Positions 38,785-48,893 of a DNA stretch of 64,000 bases are shown piece by piece (position 1 is the first letter of the stretch; each line of letters begins with the position of its first letter). A program made the translations under genes and the position numbers. The stretch spans positions 1-64,000 of the forward strand of contig WION01000003.1 in the NCBI GenBank assembly GCA_015039365.1, given 5' to 3'. This DNA comes from Amanita rubescens. Its lineage: Eukaryota; Basidiomycota; Agaricomycetes; Agaricales; Amanitaceae. The notes beneath the pieces were generated by a model. The model saw nothing but the letters and a program-made list of their open reading frames with translations, did not search any database and had not been told where the DNA came from.

Positions 38785-39232
38785 GACATTCTGAGTTTGT
38801 AGATACTACAGGTATTGGAGCTAACTACGACGAATCTAGAGCAAGGGTAGGGGGGTGTTTGATGTGGGGGTAGCATCGTGTCCGTGCGTCGCCGAGGGCG
38901 TGGTTGAGACGTAGTGCGTAGTTCCCACGCCACGTCTCCTGAACCTCCCGTCACGAAATTGTCACTGCGGATTTTCCTGAAGGCGACGCGGCGGTCACAC
39001 CAGGCATAACGCTCGTCGCGCTTGTCGTACAGTGCAGGGCAGCCCTTCAGCATTCCAAAAGGCCAATATATTTTGTTTTCATCCATCATGGACAGCCAAG
39101 TCTCTTCCGATACACCAACCCGTAAACGCACCCGCGAAAATGAGACACCCAGTCAGAGACTCAAACGCGAAAAGGCTGCAGAGCGCCAAAGAAGAAAGCG
39201 CGAGCGCGACCGCAATGCTGCAAACATGGGTA
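38785..39232 (+). repeat. Right arm of the ~450 bp direct duplication flanking the CRN gene
   Basis: Partner of 35597-36045. Here the amidohydrolase-derived part is reduced by several internal deletions and no longer codes, while the promoter and start of the basic-protein gene are complete, including ~100 bases (38950-39050) missing from the left arm. Confidence 0.88.
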
Positions 39233-40285
39233 TTTTGTCCTATCCTGGTCCTCCCCCAGATCAGCAGCAACCCCAACATCAACAACAGCCTCCTCAGGCA
39301 GTCCAGGCCATCCAACACCAGGTCGGCTCCGCCAGCCAGGGTCCCTCATCTGGGCTTCTCGGGGCAAGAACTGACGCCAGAAGAGCTCGCGAGGCGCGAG
39401 CGGGTCCGTGCGGCAGCAAGGGAGAGGCAGCGCAAGCACCGCCAACTCGTGAAGCAAAGAAAGATGAGGGAGCTCGGCCTGGATATGGGCAACGACATGA
39501 TGCCTGGCATGGAGGATTATCGTGTTCCACCTCCTGATGGTCATTTTCACCAGGTTTTGCCACCCGAGCTTCAACCTCATCCCCCTCCTATGGGTCACGA
39601 CCAGCCACCGCCCTTCCCTCAAGGACAACTCAATGGCGGTCGGCTTTTTGCTTCAACCCTCTTGCTTTCGTTTTCTTGCGATCCACTGTTGAAGCAACAT
39701 CTTATGCGCACACTGCACATGACTCATGAGGAGTTGGCTTCGCTCGAACCTGTCATCGCCGACGCTTGGGAGCACTGGGATCACCAGGTAGGTCCTTCTT
39801 TCTGTTTTTTTTTTGTTACGTTTGCTGATTACGTATAGCGTCGGATGCATTATGCAGAGAAGCAAGCGGTGGTTTCGGCAGCTGCTCCTGATGGTAGTGC
39901 GTCGAGTTATATAGCTTACTTGCGCCATAATCTCATTCTATCTTCTTTGCTAGGTGCAGCACCCAACGGACCTCATCCATATCCCCCACCTCCACCCGCT
40001 AACGGTGATCACAACGAATTCAGAGCTCGCTTTCGGAGCTCGATAGTTCCGCCTTCTTTTCCTGCTTACCCTCCGAGCTCGAGGGTAGATCCTTCAATCT
40101 CAACAGCGCCCCCTGGGTCCTCTGGATCCGCGTCGGTTGCGTCTACTGACCCCATCGATCCTCACCTTACCGGTCAGCCGCCCACGGGCTCCGACACCAA
40201 GGAAACCCCAAATGATATGGCCAACAAGGCCACCATGCCCAATAGTATCGATCCAAATTTGGCTCCGGGAAAGAACGACACTTGA
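39088..40285 (+). CDS. Basic, bZIP-like nuclear protein
   Basis: N-terminus: KRTRENETPSQRLKREKAAE then RQRRKRERDR, a strongly basic helix; a Gln/Pro-rich linker; then a second helix LTPEELARRERVRAAARE with RQRKHRQLVKQRK. A Pro/His-rich middle follows, then HMTHEELASLEPVIADAWEHWD and a Pro/Ser-rich tail. Two introns (after the DHQ codons and after APDG) have GT-AG ends. The two basic helices suggest DNA binding, but there is no clear leucine zipper, so bZIP is only a resemblance. One slip near 39351-39356 (one extra base) is needed to join the two basic parts. The start lies 28 bases after a TATATTTTG stretch. A broken copy of its 5' end is found at 35924. Confidence 0.65.
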
Positions 40286-40374
40286 TTGGTAGTTTGCGCT
40301 GTAAATGTACGGTACCTCGCCCACCCGAAGCTATGCACAGAAAATGCTCACACTAGTCTCGTCTTTTTATCGCT

Positions 40375-41420
40375 TTGTAGGTCGAGTATATGTGTCATAA
40401 ACGCCTCACGTACCACCCTCATCCAGGCAATTTACTGAAAAGTTACATTTGTTTGTGCAATTGCGTCTGCCTCGCAGTACGCGTCACCTTGGCCTTTTGC
40501 TGTCTATTAATGCAGTTTATGCCCAAAAATATATCATTGTATTATGCCAATTCCAATTACGTGAAAAGTAATTAGCGGTGCGCATGCGATGATTACTTCC
40601 GTGACATCACACTGTTTCTCGTCTTCACCTCTTCACTCTATATCATCTATCAGGTTCGGTGGTCCGTTAAGCGTGGCGATCGTGTTTCTGATTAGATCGA
40701 TTACAGGTTTTTTGGCGCTAAAGACAATTGACCATGTCTATTGTTAGCACGCAGACCCTAATTATGGGTTTGTTATGATGGGTCTCTGACTTCTTTCTTC
40801 TCTATTTTTCTTTTCTTCGGACGGCTGCCTGTTTCATTGATCATTTCTAGGACCCTGCCGGATAAGTGCTGCAACGCTGCAACAGCGTTACTGCTTTGCA
40901 ACCGTAAGAGGTAAGTAATAACGGCCCCGTGGAGCCGTGTCTTTTTCAAGTATGATCACCTAGGAGCCCACAATAAGCCACTATCAGGCTCGGCTGACTG
41001 TTCCGTAGTGCCGCTAGTACGTGTGGGTGGCCATGTTCCCTATTTCGGGATGACAACACCACGAGGATCGTTCTTCGCACTCTGCCGGGTGGCCCTCGGT
41101 GACCGCAGTTGTTCAGCTTGATCGTTCTCCTCCGTTTTGGGCCTTTGTTATTCAAAACTGAGGCACTGTTTTGCTGTTCGTTGCGCGCGACTAAGCGCGG
41201 CATGTCGGAATCAGTCGGATGCGTCAGCCAAAGTACAAAGCTTTTTGGGGTGGGTATGTTTTACGACGAGGGAAGGCCACACTGATCCGTGCTTTGACCT
41301 GGGACATATAAATATTGTCGCCAGGGAGGGTTGCTCCCATCTAACATCGCCGCGCTCCTCTTAAGCTTGCCAAACCGTCGCGCCCTCCAATCTTCTTATA
41401 CACACACCCGCGCCAAAGCC
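40375..41420 (+). repeat. Segmental tandem duplication, left copy
   Basis: Blocks shared with 42085-43390: GTAGGTCGAG...CATAAACG at the start, TCTATTAAWGCAGT, TGATTAGATCG...TTTTTGGCGC, CCGCTTTGCAACCG, CAATAAGCCAYTATCAGG, and ACACTGATCCG to the TATA box. Similarity is patchy with many small indels. Confidence 0.75.
41307..41312 (+). promoter_or_regulatory. TATA box of first small paralogue
   Basis: TATAAA 131 bases before the ATG, inside a block (TTTGACCTGGGAYATATAAAT) conserved with the second paralogue. Confidence 0.6.
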
Positions 41421-41437
41421 TCCCCCGCACGCTTATC

Positions 41438-41702
41438 ATGGCATCCGAACAATCCACTTTCTCCAACTTAAACCCACCACCCTTCATTTTCGTGCAACCC
41501 GCCACGCCCGATACAGAGGAAACCATGTATATTCCAGACCACTATCTTCGTCAACCGCCAGTGGTCTATGCATGGATCTATCCCACCCCACCTCGACCGC
41601 GTCGATTTTCCGTTCGCGGCTAGACCTGAAGAAAGATTTTCGTGGATACCTGGGATGCCAGTCGTATCCAACGGCGACTATTTCAGCTTACTTTTGGGAT
41701 GA
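41438..41702 (+). CDS. Small paralogue 1, shortened and frame-broken
   Basis: Begins MASEQSTFSN, like MTSEQPAVSD of the gene at 43401. The shared core is PDHY/H, then proline-rich, then LDRVDFPF (LDRSDFPF in the partner). To read that core the frame must shift by one base near 41583-41600; without the shift the frame ends at 41623, with it at 41702. It lacks the last ~70 residues of its partner. No domain recognised. Same TATA spacing as the partner, so it may be transcribed. Confidence 0.5.
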
Positions 41703-42084
41703 TTGAAGAGAGGAAGGACCATTTGATGGACACTGCGCTCGATCACAAATAGTTGGCTTTTCAACTAGTTCTCTCTTCTTTTTCATAGAGCGAAACGACT
41801 CGCTTCTTTTTTTTTCTTTCGTAAACTATACCCGATTCACGACGCTATTTTGTAGCCATTATGTTGTAGCCTTTTTATACTACTGTAAATGACATCTAGA
41901 TTGCGAATTCAGTCTGACATCGCTGTGGAAAACTCTATTAATGACAAACAGTCCGCAAATAAGTACTTCACCCCTTCGTGGCAGTGTGGCAAAGACCTGC
42001 GTACCTAGGTTCTGTCGTCACTTCAAATACATGGTAAATCCACAGTACAACCTGTGAAGCTACAACTCATGCTAGTTCGCCTTG

Positions 42085-43390
42085 TAGGTCGAGCATCTGC
42101 GTCCATAAACGTCCACAAGCCTTCATTCATCTAGGCGTTTCACTGCATTTGCTTCTGCGATGAACGCGTCGTCTGGGCATTCCGCCGTGTCTATTAAAGC
42201 AGTGTATGCCCCAAAGCAGTGTCATATCCAAGCCGTTGGCGATGCGACGCGGGTGCGTTCTCTGATTAGATCATCGTAGCACGCTTTTGGCGCAAAAAAT
42301 AATTGACGGTTTCCTATTGTCAGTTCGCGAACCCTATTTGTTATGAGGACGGAATGGGCCTGCCTTTTCGTCTTCACTTTTTGCCCGAACGGCCTCCGTC
42401 TCGTTATTTCCAGATGATGTAAGCTTTCACCGCTTTGCAACCGCAACAGGCAAATAACAGCCATGCTCTTTTCACATCAGGAACCATGACAATAAGCCAT
42501 TATCAGGCGTCTATTTCGAAATGGTTATGCCACGAGGCTCGTTGTTCGCGCTGTGCCGGGTGGCTCTCGCTGACGCGTTTAATGGCGATCTTGTCCTGGC
42601 TTGATCGCTGTTGCTGTACCTCCCTCTGCTTTGGGCCTAAAACACGTTCGTCATCTTAACCCATTCCAAATATAGTTTGCTGGTTCGTTAAACGTCGCGA
42701 TTACGTTTTCTGATTAGATCGTTGCAGCACTTTTCGGCGCTAAAAACAATGGACGGTTTCCTATTGTTGGCTCGGGAATCCTATTGCAGAATGGGCCTCT
42801 GCCTTTTCGTCTCCTCATTTCTGTTTTCGTGTGCGAATGGCCTCCCTCTCATCACGATGCTACAGGTTTTCACCGCTTTGCAATCACAACAGGCAACTTG
42901 TGGAGCCGTGCTCTTTCACACCACGCAGGAACCATGACAATAAGCCGTTATCGGGCTCACCTGACTTCCAACATAGAGCCCCGGAGTAGCCGCCAGTGCT
43001 TGTGGAGTGGTCAAGTTCCACAGCTAATCCTGTTAGAACGTCTATTTCGAAATGATTATACCACGAGGCTCGTTGTCTGGCTTGATCGCTGTTGCTGTGC
43101 CTCCCTCCGCTTTGGGCCTTTGTTATTCGGAAGGAAGTGCTGTTTTGCTGTTCTCATCGCGCCATTAAGCGCGGTATGGCGATCGAACACGTCAGCCAAA
43201 GTACAAAGCTTTTGGTTGGACCTGTTTTACGCAAGGTAGAGGGAGGCCACACTGATCCGCCCTTTGACCTGGGATATATAAATGTTGTCGCCAGGAAGGG
43301 TGTCTCCATCTTACATCGCCGAGCTTCTCTTAAAGTCACCCCCGCATCCTCTAATCTTCTTCGACATCTGCGTCGCGCTAGAGCCTACCG
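42085..43390 (+). repeat. Segmental tandem duplication, right copy with an internal third block
   Basis: Within it, the block TGATTAGATCRT...GACGGTTTCCTATTG appears twice (about 42255-42330 and 42705-42775), giving three copies with 40690-40740. The block GCTTTGCAAYC...GGAACCATGACAATAAGCC is also present twice (42430-42500, 42870-42950). Confidence 0.75.
43275..43282 (+). promoter_or_regulatory. TATA box of second small paralogue
   Basis: TATATAAA 126 bases before the ATG at 43401, in the same conserved block as at 41307. Confidence 0.65.
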
Positions 43391-43400
43391 CGCGCTTACC

Positions 43401-43883
43401 ATGACATCCGAGCAACCTGCTGTCTCCGACACTCCTGCACCCTCCGACCACCTTGCCTCGCTCACACTGGCGGAACACATAGACCTCCCCGAGGTTCCAG
43501 ACCACCATCGTGTCCCGTGGTCCGTGTCGATGCCTAGACCTTACTTGCCCCAGCTCGACCGGAGCGATTTCCCGTTTCTGGATATACATATCAATATGGA
43601 TTACTGGGACATCCCTCCGGTTCCCTTTGGATTCCATGATGCCCCTTGGAGTAGCGACGACGTGTCCGGATTGCAGCCCTCCTCTTTCTCTTATCCTGGG
43701 ATTTACCCCATTTTCGTTGACTCGGGTGCAGCCACGCCACTCTATTCATCTGGCACGCATGATGCGGAGTCGGATCAGAACTGGGACCCGATCAACATGG
43801 TTCTTGACGCGTACGGCGACCATTTTTACGATGGATTAGAATTGTTTTTGGAAGGACAGGGTCAGGATGAGCAACACGATTGA
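43401..43883 (+). CDS. Small acidic protein, paralogue 2, unknown function
   Basis: Single exon, 160 residues, beginning MTSEQPAVSD; the frame is open further upstream but the homologous paralogue and the TATA spacing mark this ATG. Composition is rich in Asp, Pro, Ser and aromatic residues (MDYWDIPPVPFGFHD, DAYGDHFYDGLELF), strongly acidic, no signal peptide or membrane segment. I do not recognise the family. Such acidic-aromatic stretches can be short linear interaction motifs, but this is speculation. Its promoter and 5' part are duplicated at 40.4-41.7 kb. Confidence 0.65.
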   Translation: MTSEQPAVSDTPAPSDHLASLTLAEHIDLPEVPDHHRVPWSVSMPRPYLPQLDRSDFPFLDIHINMDYWDIPPVPFGFHDAPWSSDDVSGLQPSSFSYPGIYPIFVDSGAATPLYSSGTHDAESDQNWDPINMVLDAYGDHFYDGLELFLEGQGQDEQHD

Positions 43884-44249
43884 GGAGAAGTACCCTTTCG
43901 GACTGTACATTATTTAGATATTTTCGCTGTTCTTTTCTAGATTATACGCTAATAATATTCACGATGCTATTTGTAGCTAAATGTCACCTGAAAGTGCTCA
44001 ATATAAGTTTGCATATGGAGATATAACCTTGTGGAATGAAGTGTTGAGTTCGGAAGACTGAAATTTCCGACTCGGCGTGACGCGTTACTGACGTGGACAA
44101 CACGACCGCAGTATCATCGCCTCTCATCGACGCATCTGTCATCCTTCGATGTCTATCTTTGATTACGCACAACCAAACATGGGCTCTATTAAACCTTGAC
44201 TCAGACGGCCATTCTGAAATTCATCCTTCAAACTAAACTCTGAGCCAAA
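43884..44249. other. Intergenic
   Basis: 366 bases; no feature beyond expected 3' UTR and promoter. Confidence 0.5.
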
Positions 44250-45202
44250 ATGTCAGAAAATGTCCTTGTGCTTGGCGGCTCGCGCAATATTGGTTACCAT
44301 GCTGCACTCAGACTCCTTGGTGGGTTCCTCTCTTCCAGACACGGACTGTCATTAATGCTGATTATCATGATAGCGGCGGGAGCGACTGTGACTTTCCTGC
44401 TCCGCTCTACGTCCGTCTTTGACAATGACGAGGTCGTGCAAGGCTACATCAAGTCAGGAAAAGCTCGTCTCATCAAAGGTGATGGACTGATTAAAGACGA
44501 TGTGAAGCGTGCTTGGGAAGAAAGCGGTAGAGACAGACCTGTTGATACTGTCGTCTTCACAGTTGGTAAGACATTATTCATTTCAAGCGTAAAATCTTCG
44601 TTTACAATATCACTCGTAAAGGTGGCAAACCGAAATTCCACGTAACGAAGGGCTTTGTCTTGGACCCGCCCAATCTCGTCGCTATGTGTTTTCTCAACTT
44701 GATCACTACTATGCCCCAGCCGTCCGAAGCAAACCCCAATCAGCTTAAAATGATCGTCATCACATCCCTCGGTCTCACTCCTTCAACTCATCAGTCGCTA
44801 CCTCTTCTACTGCGCCCGGTGTATTCTTACCTTCTCGACCAACCTCATAAGGATAAACTTGGTGTCGAGCGCTTGGCATTTCACTGTATGGGACGTGAAT
44901 GGCCTACCGGAGTCCCTGAGCCTGCAGAGAACATCATGGGATCTGACTGGGCAAACCGCGAAGGTCTACCCAAGTTTGGATCATTTTCGAACGTGCTTAT
45001 TGTGCGCCCTGCGTTGTTGACCGACGGCGAATGTGTGGCGGACAAGCTTGAGCACGCTGGCAAGAAGAAGCCATATAGGGTTGGTAGCGAAGAGATTTCG
45101 GGTTATACGGTTTCGAGAAAGGATGTTGCACATTTCATCGTTGAAGATGCGTTGAAGAACTGGGAAAAATACCGGGATACCATTGCGACTATAGTTTATT
45201 GA
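44250..45202 (+). CDS. NAD(P)-binding Rossmann-fold protein (NmrA/SDR-like)
   Basis: Three exons: 44250 to about 44320, 44387 to 44564 and 44621 to 45202, with GTGGGT and GTAAGA donors. N-terminus VLVLGGSRNIGYHAALRLL is a dinucleotide-binding GGxxxIG loop, then AAGATVTFLLRS (beta 2 with Arg, suggesting NADP), LIKGDGLIKDDVKRAW, VDTVVFTVGG, LKMIVITSLG, and a tail with LIVRPALLTDGE and SRKDVAHFIVEDAL, all typical of atypical SDRs of the NmrA-like type. There is no clear YxxxK catalytic pair, so it may be a redox sensor or an isomerase/reductase; substrate unknown. No frame break. Confidence 0.82.
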
Positions 45203-45301
45203 TGGGTGCAGGTTGCCAATGTAGATTTTGTAGTTCTATCATCATATTGAATCAGAATAATAATAAATAAATAAATAAAATAATGGAGGTCAACACAATT
45301 C

Positions 45302-46227
45302 ATGCCACCACATCCGAGACACATCGTTTCAACGCTCTGTTCAAAGCGTTTGCAACCGTCAGATTGTGTTGATATTTCAGGTTCATCACAAGCCCGCATA
45401 AGGCTACCATGCGGATATGGGCACCTACTACGCTACCCCTCCTCGACGAACTGTTTTCCTCCCAACACTCGCGGCTTCTTCTACTACCACACACCTCCCA
45501 AGGCCCCCCCGCTCGTCGGCGAACTCCGCTTCCGTTGCGCAAGTAATCTGGATGATTTTCACAACGGCAAGGATTTGGTGTTCAAGGACAAGTTCACGCC
45601 CTGATCAATTTCACTATACGCCTTGGCTAACCATGTCACCCTCGCCAAATGGCGCGAGCAATTAGTGCTCGATAATCTCGTTACGCAGGCAACGCTAGAC
45701 AAATGGGTCACTGCAAAAAATGTGGCACGCGACGCAGTGAAGCTTTGGGTCGGACGGGATCGTCCAGTCCTATATTACATTACCCAGCCTTTTGTCTTCC
45801 GTTTCAACGCCAGCACCTTTATGTTCTACACGGCAACGAAAGATGAGATTCGTGGTTGTTACGCGAGTAAGCCCCTTAGGGACAATCGTTCCCGCAAGTC
45901 CCGCGTCCCATATGGAGGTGAGCTATGTCGTGGATTCGAATATATATGAGCTCACGGAACTTTCTCGCAGGAAGTGGGCTAGTCCGATTCGAACCCTTGG
46001 TCACAAATCCTAAACATCCAGAGCAAGACCTACTGGCCTTGCGCGTTCTCAAAATTATCGAGCCGGTGAAAGTCTTGGTCGAAGACTATGGCGGTTACCT
46101 CCATCAGCCTACCGAAGGAGCGCTGTTCCAGCGGTCAAATATAAGCTATCCAGTTCCAGCATTTAAGTCACATCACTCATTGAAGGCCCTGACAACCTTA
46201 CCGCTCAATTTTGACGATCTTCCTTGA
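45302..46227 (+). pseudogene. Array family copy 1, nonsense-broken
   Basis: First of five tandem paralogues of an unrecognised family. Exon 1 45302-45917, intron 45918-45970, exon 2 45971-46227. It shares NTRGFFYYHTPPKAPPLVGE, RPVLYYITQPFVFRFNAS, FYTATKDEI, SGLVRFEPLVTNP and LKIIEPVK with the others. The Trp codon in the FTPWSI motif is TGA here (45602-45604), so the protein would stop after ~100 residues. The N-terminal part and the end PLNFDDLP are otherwise kept, so the loss is recent or the base call is wrong. Confidence 0.8.
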
Positions 46228-46974
46228 CCCGGGAAACCTATACCGATACACTGGTTATAATACTGCTTCACATTATCAATGGAGAATCTTCTGGCACATG
46301 CCCAAGATTCGCTAACTCTTAACCTAACCTATCTCTCATACATACAACGTCAATCTGTTTCGGGTCAGCGCGGCCTGCGGCAGTGAACTTAGGTGTACAT
46401 TCACTGTTGTAAGCCCACAATGGAATGTCTGCCGGTGCTGGATCTTCTCTTCAAGTTTCCGCGCTCAAGTGAACTAGCTTGGCTTCACGGCCGTTTTGCT
46501 TCCTGTACGTCATATTCATCGGGTCGGGAAGTGAGCAGAATCGCGGTGCCAAACGTCAGGATTGGAATAGGCTGTAGTACAGTCCACGTCGGTGGTTCAG
46601 ACATTGTTCTTGCAGACTGCCACGAGATTGTCGAGGAAGTTGCAATGGACAGTGTGAGTACCGGAGAAACATGCCTGCAAGCAAATCAGTCACAGTATTG
46701 GGATTGCTAAACGCCTGCTGTGCCGCGTTTCGAGCAGTTGCCACCAAGTCATACACAGAATTAGGTCCATCCTGAGGAGATCCTATCTGGGAAGGGAGAC
46801 GGAGAAGTGCGTACGCGGGCTTCCGAACGGTTGTGCTTCGATCCAAGGGGTACGACGCGTATTATCTACTTGATTGGAGGGATGAATATGCTCTGAAAGG
46901 ACTGAAAGTAGATATCGAGTTTGTTGTGTCAATGTGCACCTTTATTGACTATTGTAATTCTATTTTATGCACTC
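46228..46974. other. Tail of copy 1, partly shared with the other copies
   Basis: The part 46228-46440 resembles the tails after copies 3, 4 and 5 (CAATCTGTTTCGGGTCAGCGCG, CTGCGGCAGTGAACTT) but is more diverged. 46440-46974 is unique, with no gene recognised. Confidence 0.55.
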
Positions 46975-47913
46975 ATGTCATCTAGGTTCCGCCGCATCGT
47001 TTCAACGCTCTGTTCAAAGCGTTTGAAACCATCTGATTGTATTGATCTTTCAGGTACATCGCGGCCCTGTCTAACGCTACCATGCGGTAGGACGCGCATC
47101 GGCTACCCCAAAATCAACGGGACTGGCAGTTTTCCTCCCAACACTCGCGGCTTCTTCTACTACCACACACCTCCCAAGGCCCCCCCGGTTGCCGGCGAAC
47201 TTCGCTTCCGTTGTGCAAGTAATCTGGTCGATTTTCACAGCGGCAAGGATTTAGTGCTCACGGACAAGTTCACGCCCTGGTCAATTCCACTATACGCCTT
47301 GGCTAACCTTGTCAGTTACGCCAGATGGCGCGAGCAATTAGTGCTCGATAATCTCGTCACACAGGCAACGCTAGACAACTGGGGCACCGCGAGGAGCATG
47401 GCATTCGACGCAGTGACGCTTCAGGCCGGATGGGATCGTCCAGTCCTATATTACATTACCCAGCCTTTTGTCTTACGTTTCAACGCCAGCGTCATTGTGT
47501 TCTACACGGCAACGAAAGATGAGATTGGTGGTTGTTACGCGTATAACCCGCTTAGGGACAGTCGTTCCAACAAGGTCATGTTCCCATATGGAGGTGAGCT
47601 ACAGCTACCGTCGTGGATTCGAATATATATGAGCTCACGAAACTTTCTCGCAGGAAGTGGGCTAGTCCGATTCGAACCCTTGGTCACAAGTCCTAAACAT
47701 CCAGAGCAACTCCAAGTAGCCTTATGCGTTCTCAAAATTATCGAGCCGGTGAAAGTCTTGGTCGAAGACTATGACGGTTACCTCCGTCAGCCTACCGAAG
47801 GAGCGCTATTCCAGCGGTCAAATATAGGCTATCCAGTTCCAGCATTTACTAAGCCACATCAGTCATTGAAGGCCCTGACAACCCTACCACTCAATTTGAA
47901 CGATCTTCCTTGA
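46975..47913 (+). CDS. Array family copy 2
   Basis: Intact copy. ATG at 46975 leads into RRIVSTLCSKRLKPSD. Exon 1 to 47593, intron 47594-47653, exon 2 to 47913; spliced length ~292 residues. In this copy the intron is 60 bases with no stop, so retention would give a longer protein of ~312 residues; in the other copies the intron is 53-54 bases and carries a stop. Domains in order: Ser/Cys-rich N-terminus, PPNTRGFFYYHTPPKAPP, a helical middle (LREQLVLDNLVTQATLD-like), RDRPVLYYITQPFV-like beta segment, then SGLVRFEPLV and IIEPVKVLVEDYDG. No signal peptide, membrane segment or catalytic motif. I do not recognise a function. Confidence 0.8.
   Translation: MSSRFRRIVSTLCSKRLKPSDCIDLSGTSRPCLTLPCGRTRIGYPKINGTGSFPPNTRGFFYYHTPPKAPPVAGELRFRCASNLVDFHSGKDLVLTDKFTPWSIPLYALANLVSYARWREQLVLDNLVTQATLDNWGTARSMAFDAVTLQAGWDRPVLYYITQPFVLRFNASVIVFYTATKDEIGGCYAYNPLRDSRSNKVMFPYGGELQLPSWIRIYMSSRNFLAGSGLVRFEPLVTSPKHPEQLQVALCVLKIIEPVKVLVEDYDGYLRQPTEGALFQRSNIGYPVPAFTKPHQSLKALTTLPLNLNDLP
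46999..47029. repeat. Inverted repeat at 5' edge of array copy
   Basis: GTTTCAACGCT and AGCGTTTGAAAC form a near-perfect stem around a short loop. The same 31 bases open copies 1, 2, 3 and 5, and copy 4 has one arm altered. Confidence 0.7.
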
Positions 47914-48397
47914 CCCGGGGCACAGATGGGAAAACAAACTTTCATAAGTGTTGTCCTTGGAGCTTTAGCCACGGTATAATCATTCGTTGTTGGCAGCCAC
48001 CTGTGGTTTGAACCTGTCCAGAGTAAAAGCAATCCTTGTTTAATATTTACTAAGGAGACTAGCAATTTGTTGCCATCCCGCGAAACTGTCAGACTGTACG
48101 CAGAATTAGATACATGCTGAGTGGGATAAGGGATTGTGGAGACAGAAGGATTACACTTTTCGGGCACCGCTTCCGCGTTCAATGGAGTGCAATACTGATA
48201 GGGATTTTTGTCTAATTTCGCGCACCGAAAATACTGTAATTCCAGTAGTATTCTACCTGGCTGGCAGGCGGAATCACGACAACACTGTCGACAAAAGTGT
48301 ACATCATTCTCAGTGTGCAAGGTTTTTGCCTTCCGAATTCCTTCCCTCGCTTTCCTTTGCACTTCCGCCTTCCCATGTTCCCTTGGTTATCATTTTT
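47914..48397. other. Intergenic after copy 2
   Basis: 484 bases. Part (about 47980-48040) resembles the CATTCRTTGTTGG...GCAGCCACCTGT block in the tails of copies 3 and 4. No gene. Confidence 0.5.
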
Positions 48398-48893
48398 TCA
48401 AAATGATAAAAACCTTCGACCTCATAATAATAGTGCGGGTACTGTCCGCTCCCAACTTGCCTTTTTTCAGAAACCGACTGACAATTTGAATCTTGCTACC
48501 CTGTACGAAAGTCAAACGTTAGTATGTAAGGGACACTTCAAATCACGATATGCTGACCGTAGCCTTTCGTTCCCATGGGAAGTTGAACTTCGGCCCATCT
48601 GAATGTATCTCCCATGGCATGAGGAGCCTTTGGATATACTTTAACCACTAAATCTTTCCCATCGGGCATACCATCGTTATGATTTACAATGAATGTGAGC
48701 TTGGTCATTGGAAACGTCGGCTCCAACTGCGAAGTGTGAGATTAGATGCGGATGTGGATCAGTATGTCAGATACGCACAAGAATGATTTTCAAAATGTTC
48801 CAAATCAGACTCCCTTTTCTGTAGCTTCGTAGTCGGAGCCGCGGCCACAAAAGTGGTAAATAGGAAGAAAAACAGCGCGCACGAGAACAGCAT
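48398..48893 (-). CDS. Small secreted protein, frame uncertain
   Basis: Start at 48893 gives MLFSCALFFFLFTTFVAAAP, a clear signal peptide with a likely cleavage after AAA, then TTKLQKRE, whose KR could be a Kex2-type processing site. After an intron (about 48726-48778) the frame reads MTKLTFIVNHNDGMPDGK, VKVYPKAPHAMGDTFRWAEV and, after a second intron, a basic tail ending FIILKK. The two exon junctions each need a one-base adjustment, so the model is provisional. About 130 residues. No domain recognised; a small secreted effector-like or wall protein is an inference from the signal peptide and size only. Confidence 0.5.

Larger units (their letters stand above)
40286..41437. other. 3' region and upstream block of the first small paralogue
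   Basis: No independent gene. From about 40375 it matches DNA from about 42085 onward, so it is the left copy of a tandem segmental duplication. Confidence 0.6.
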
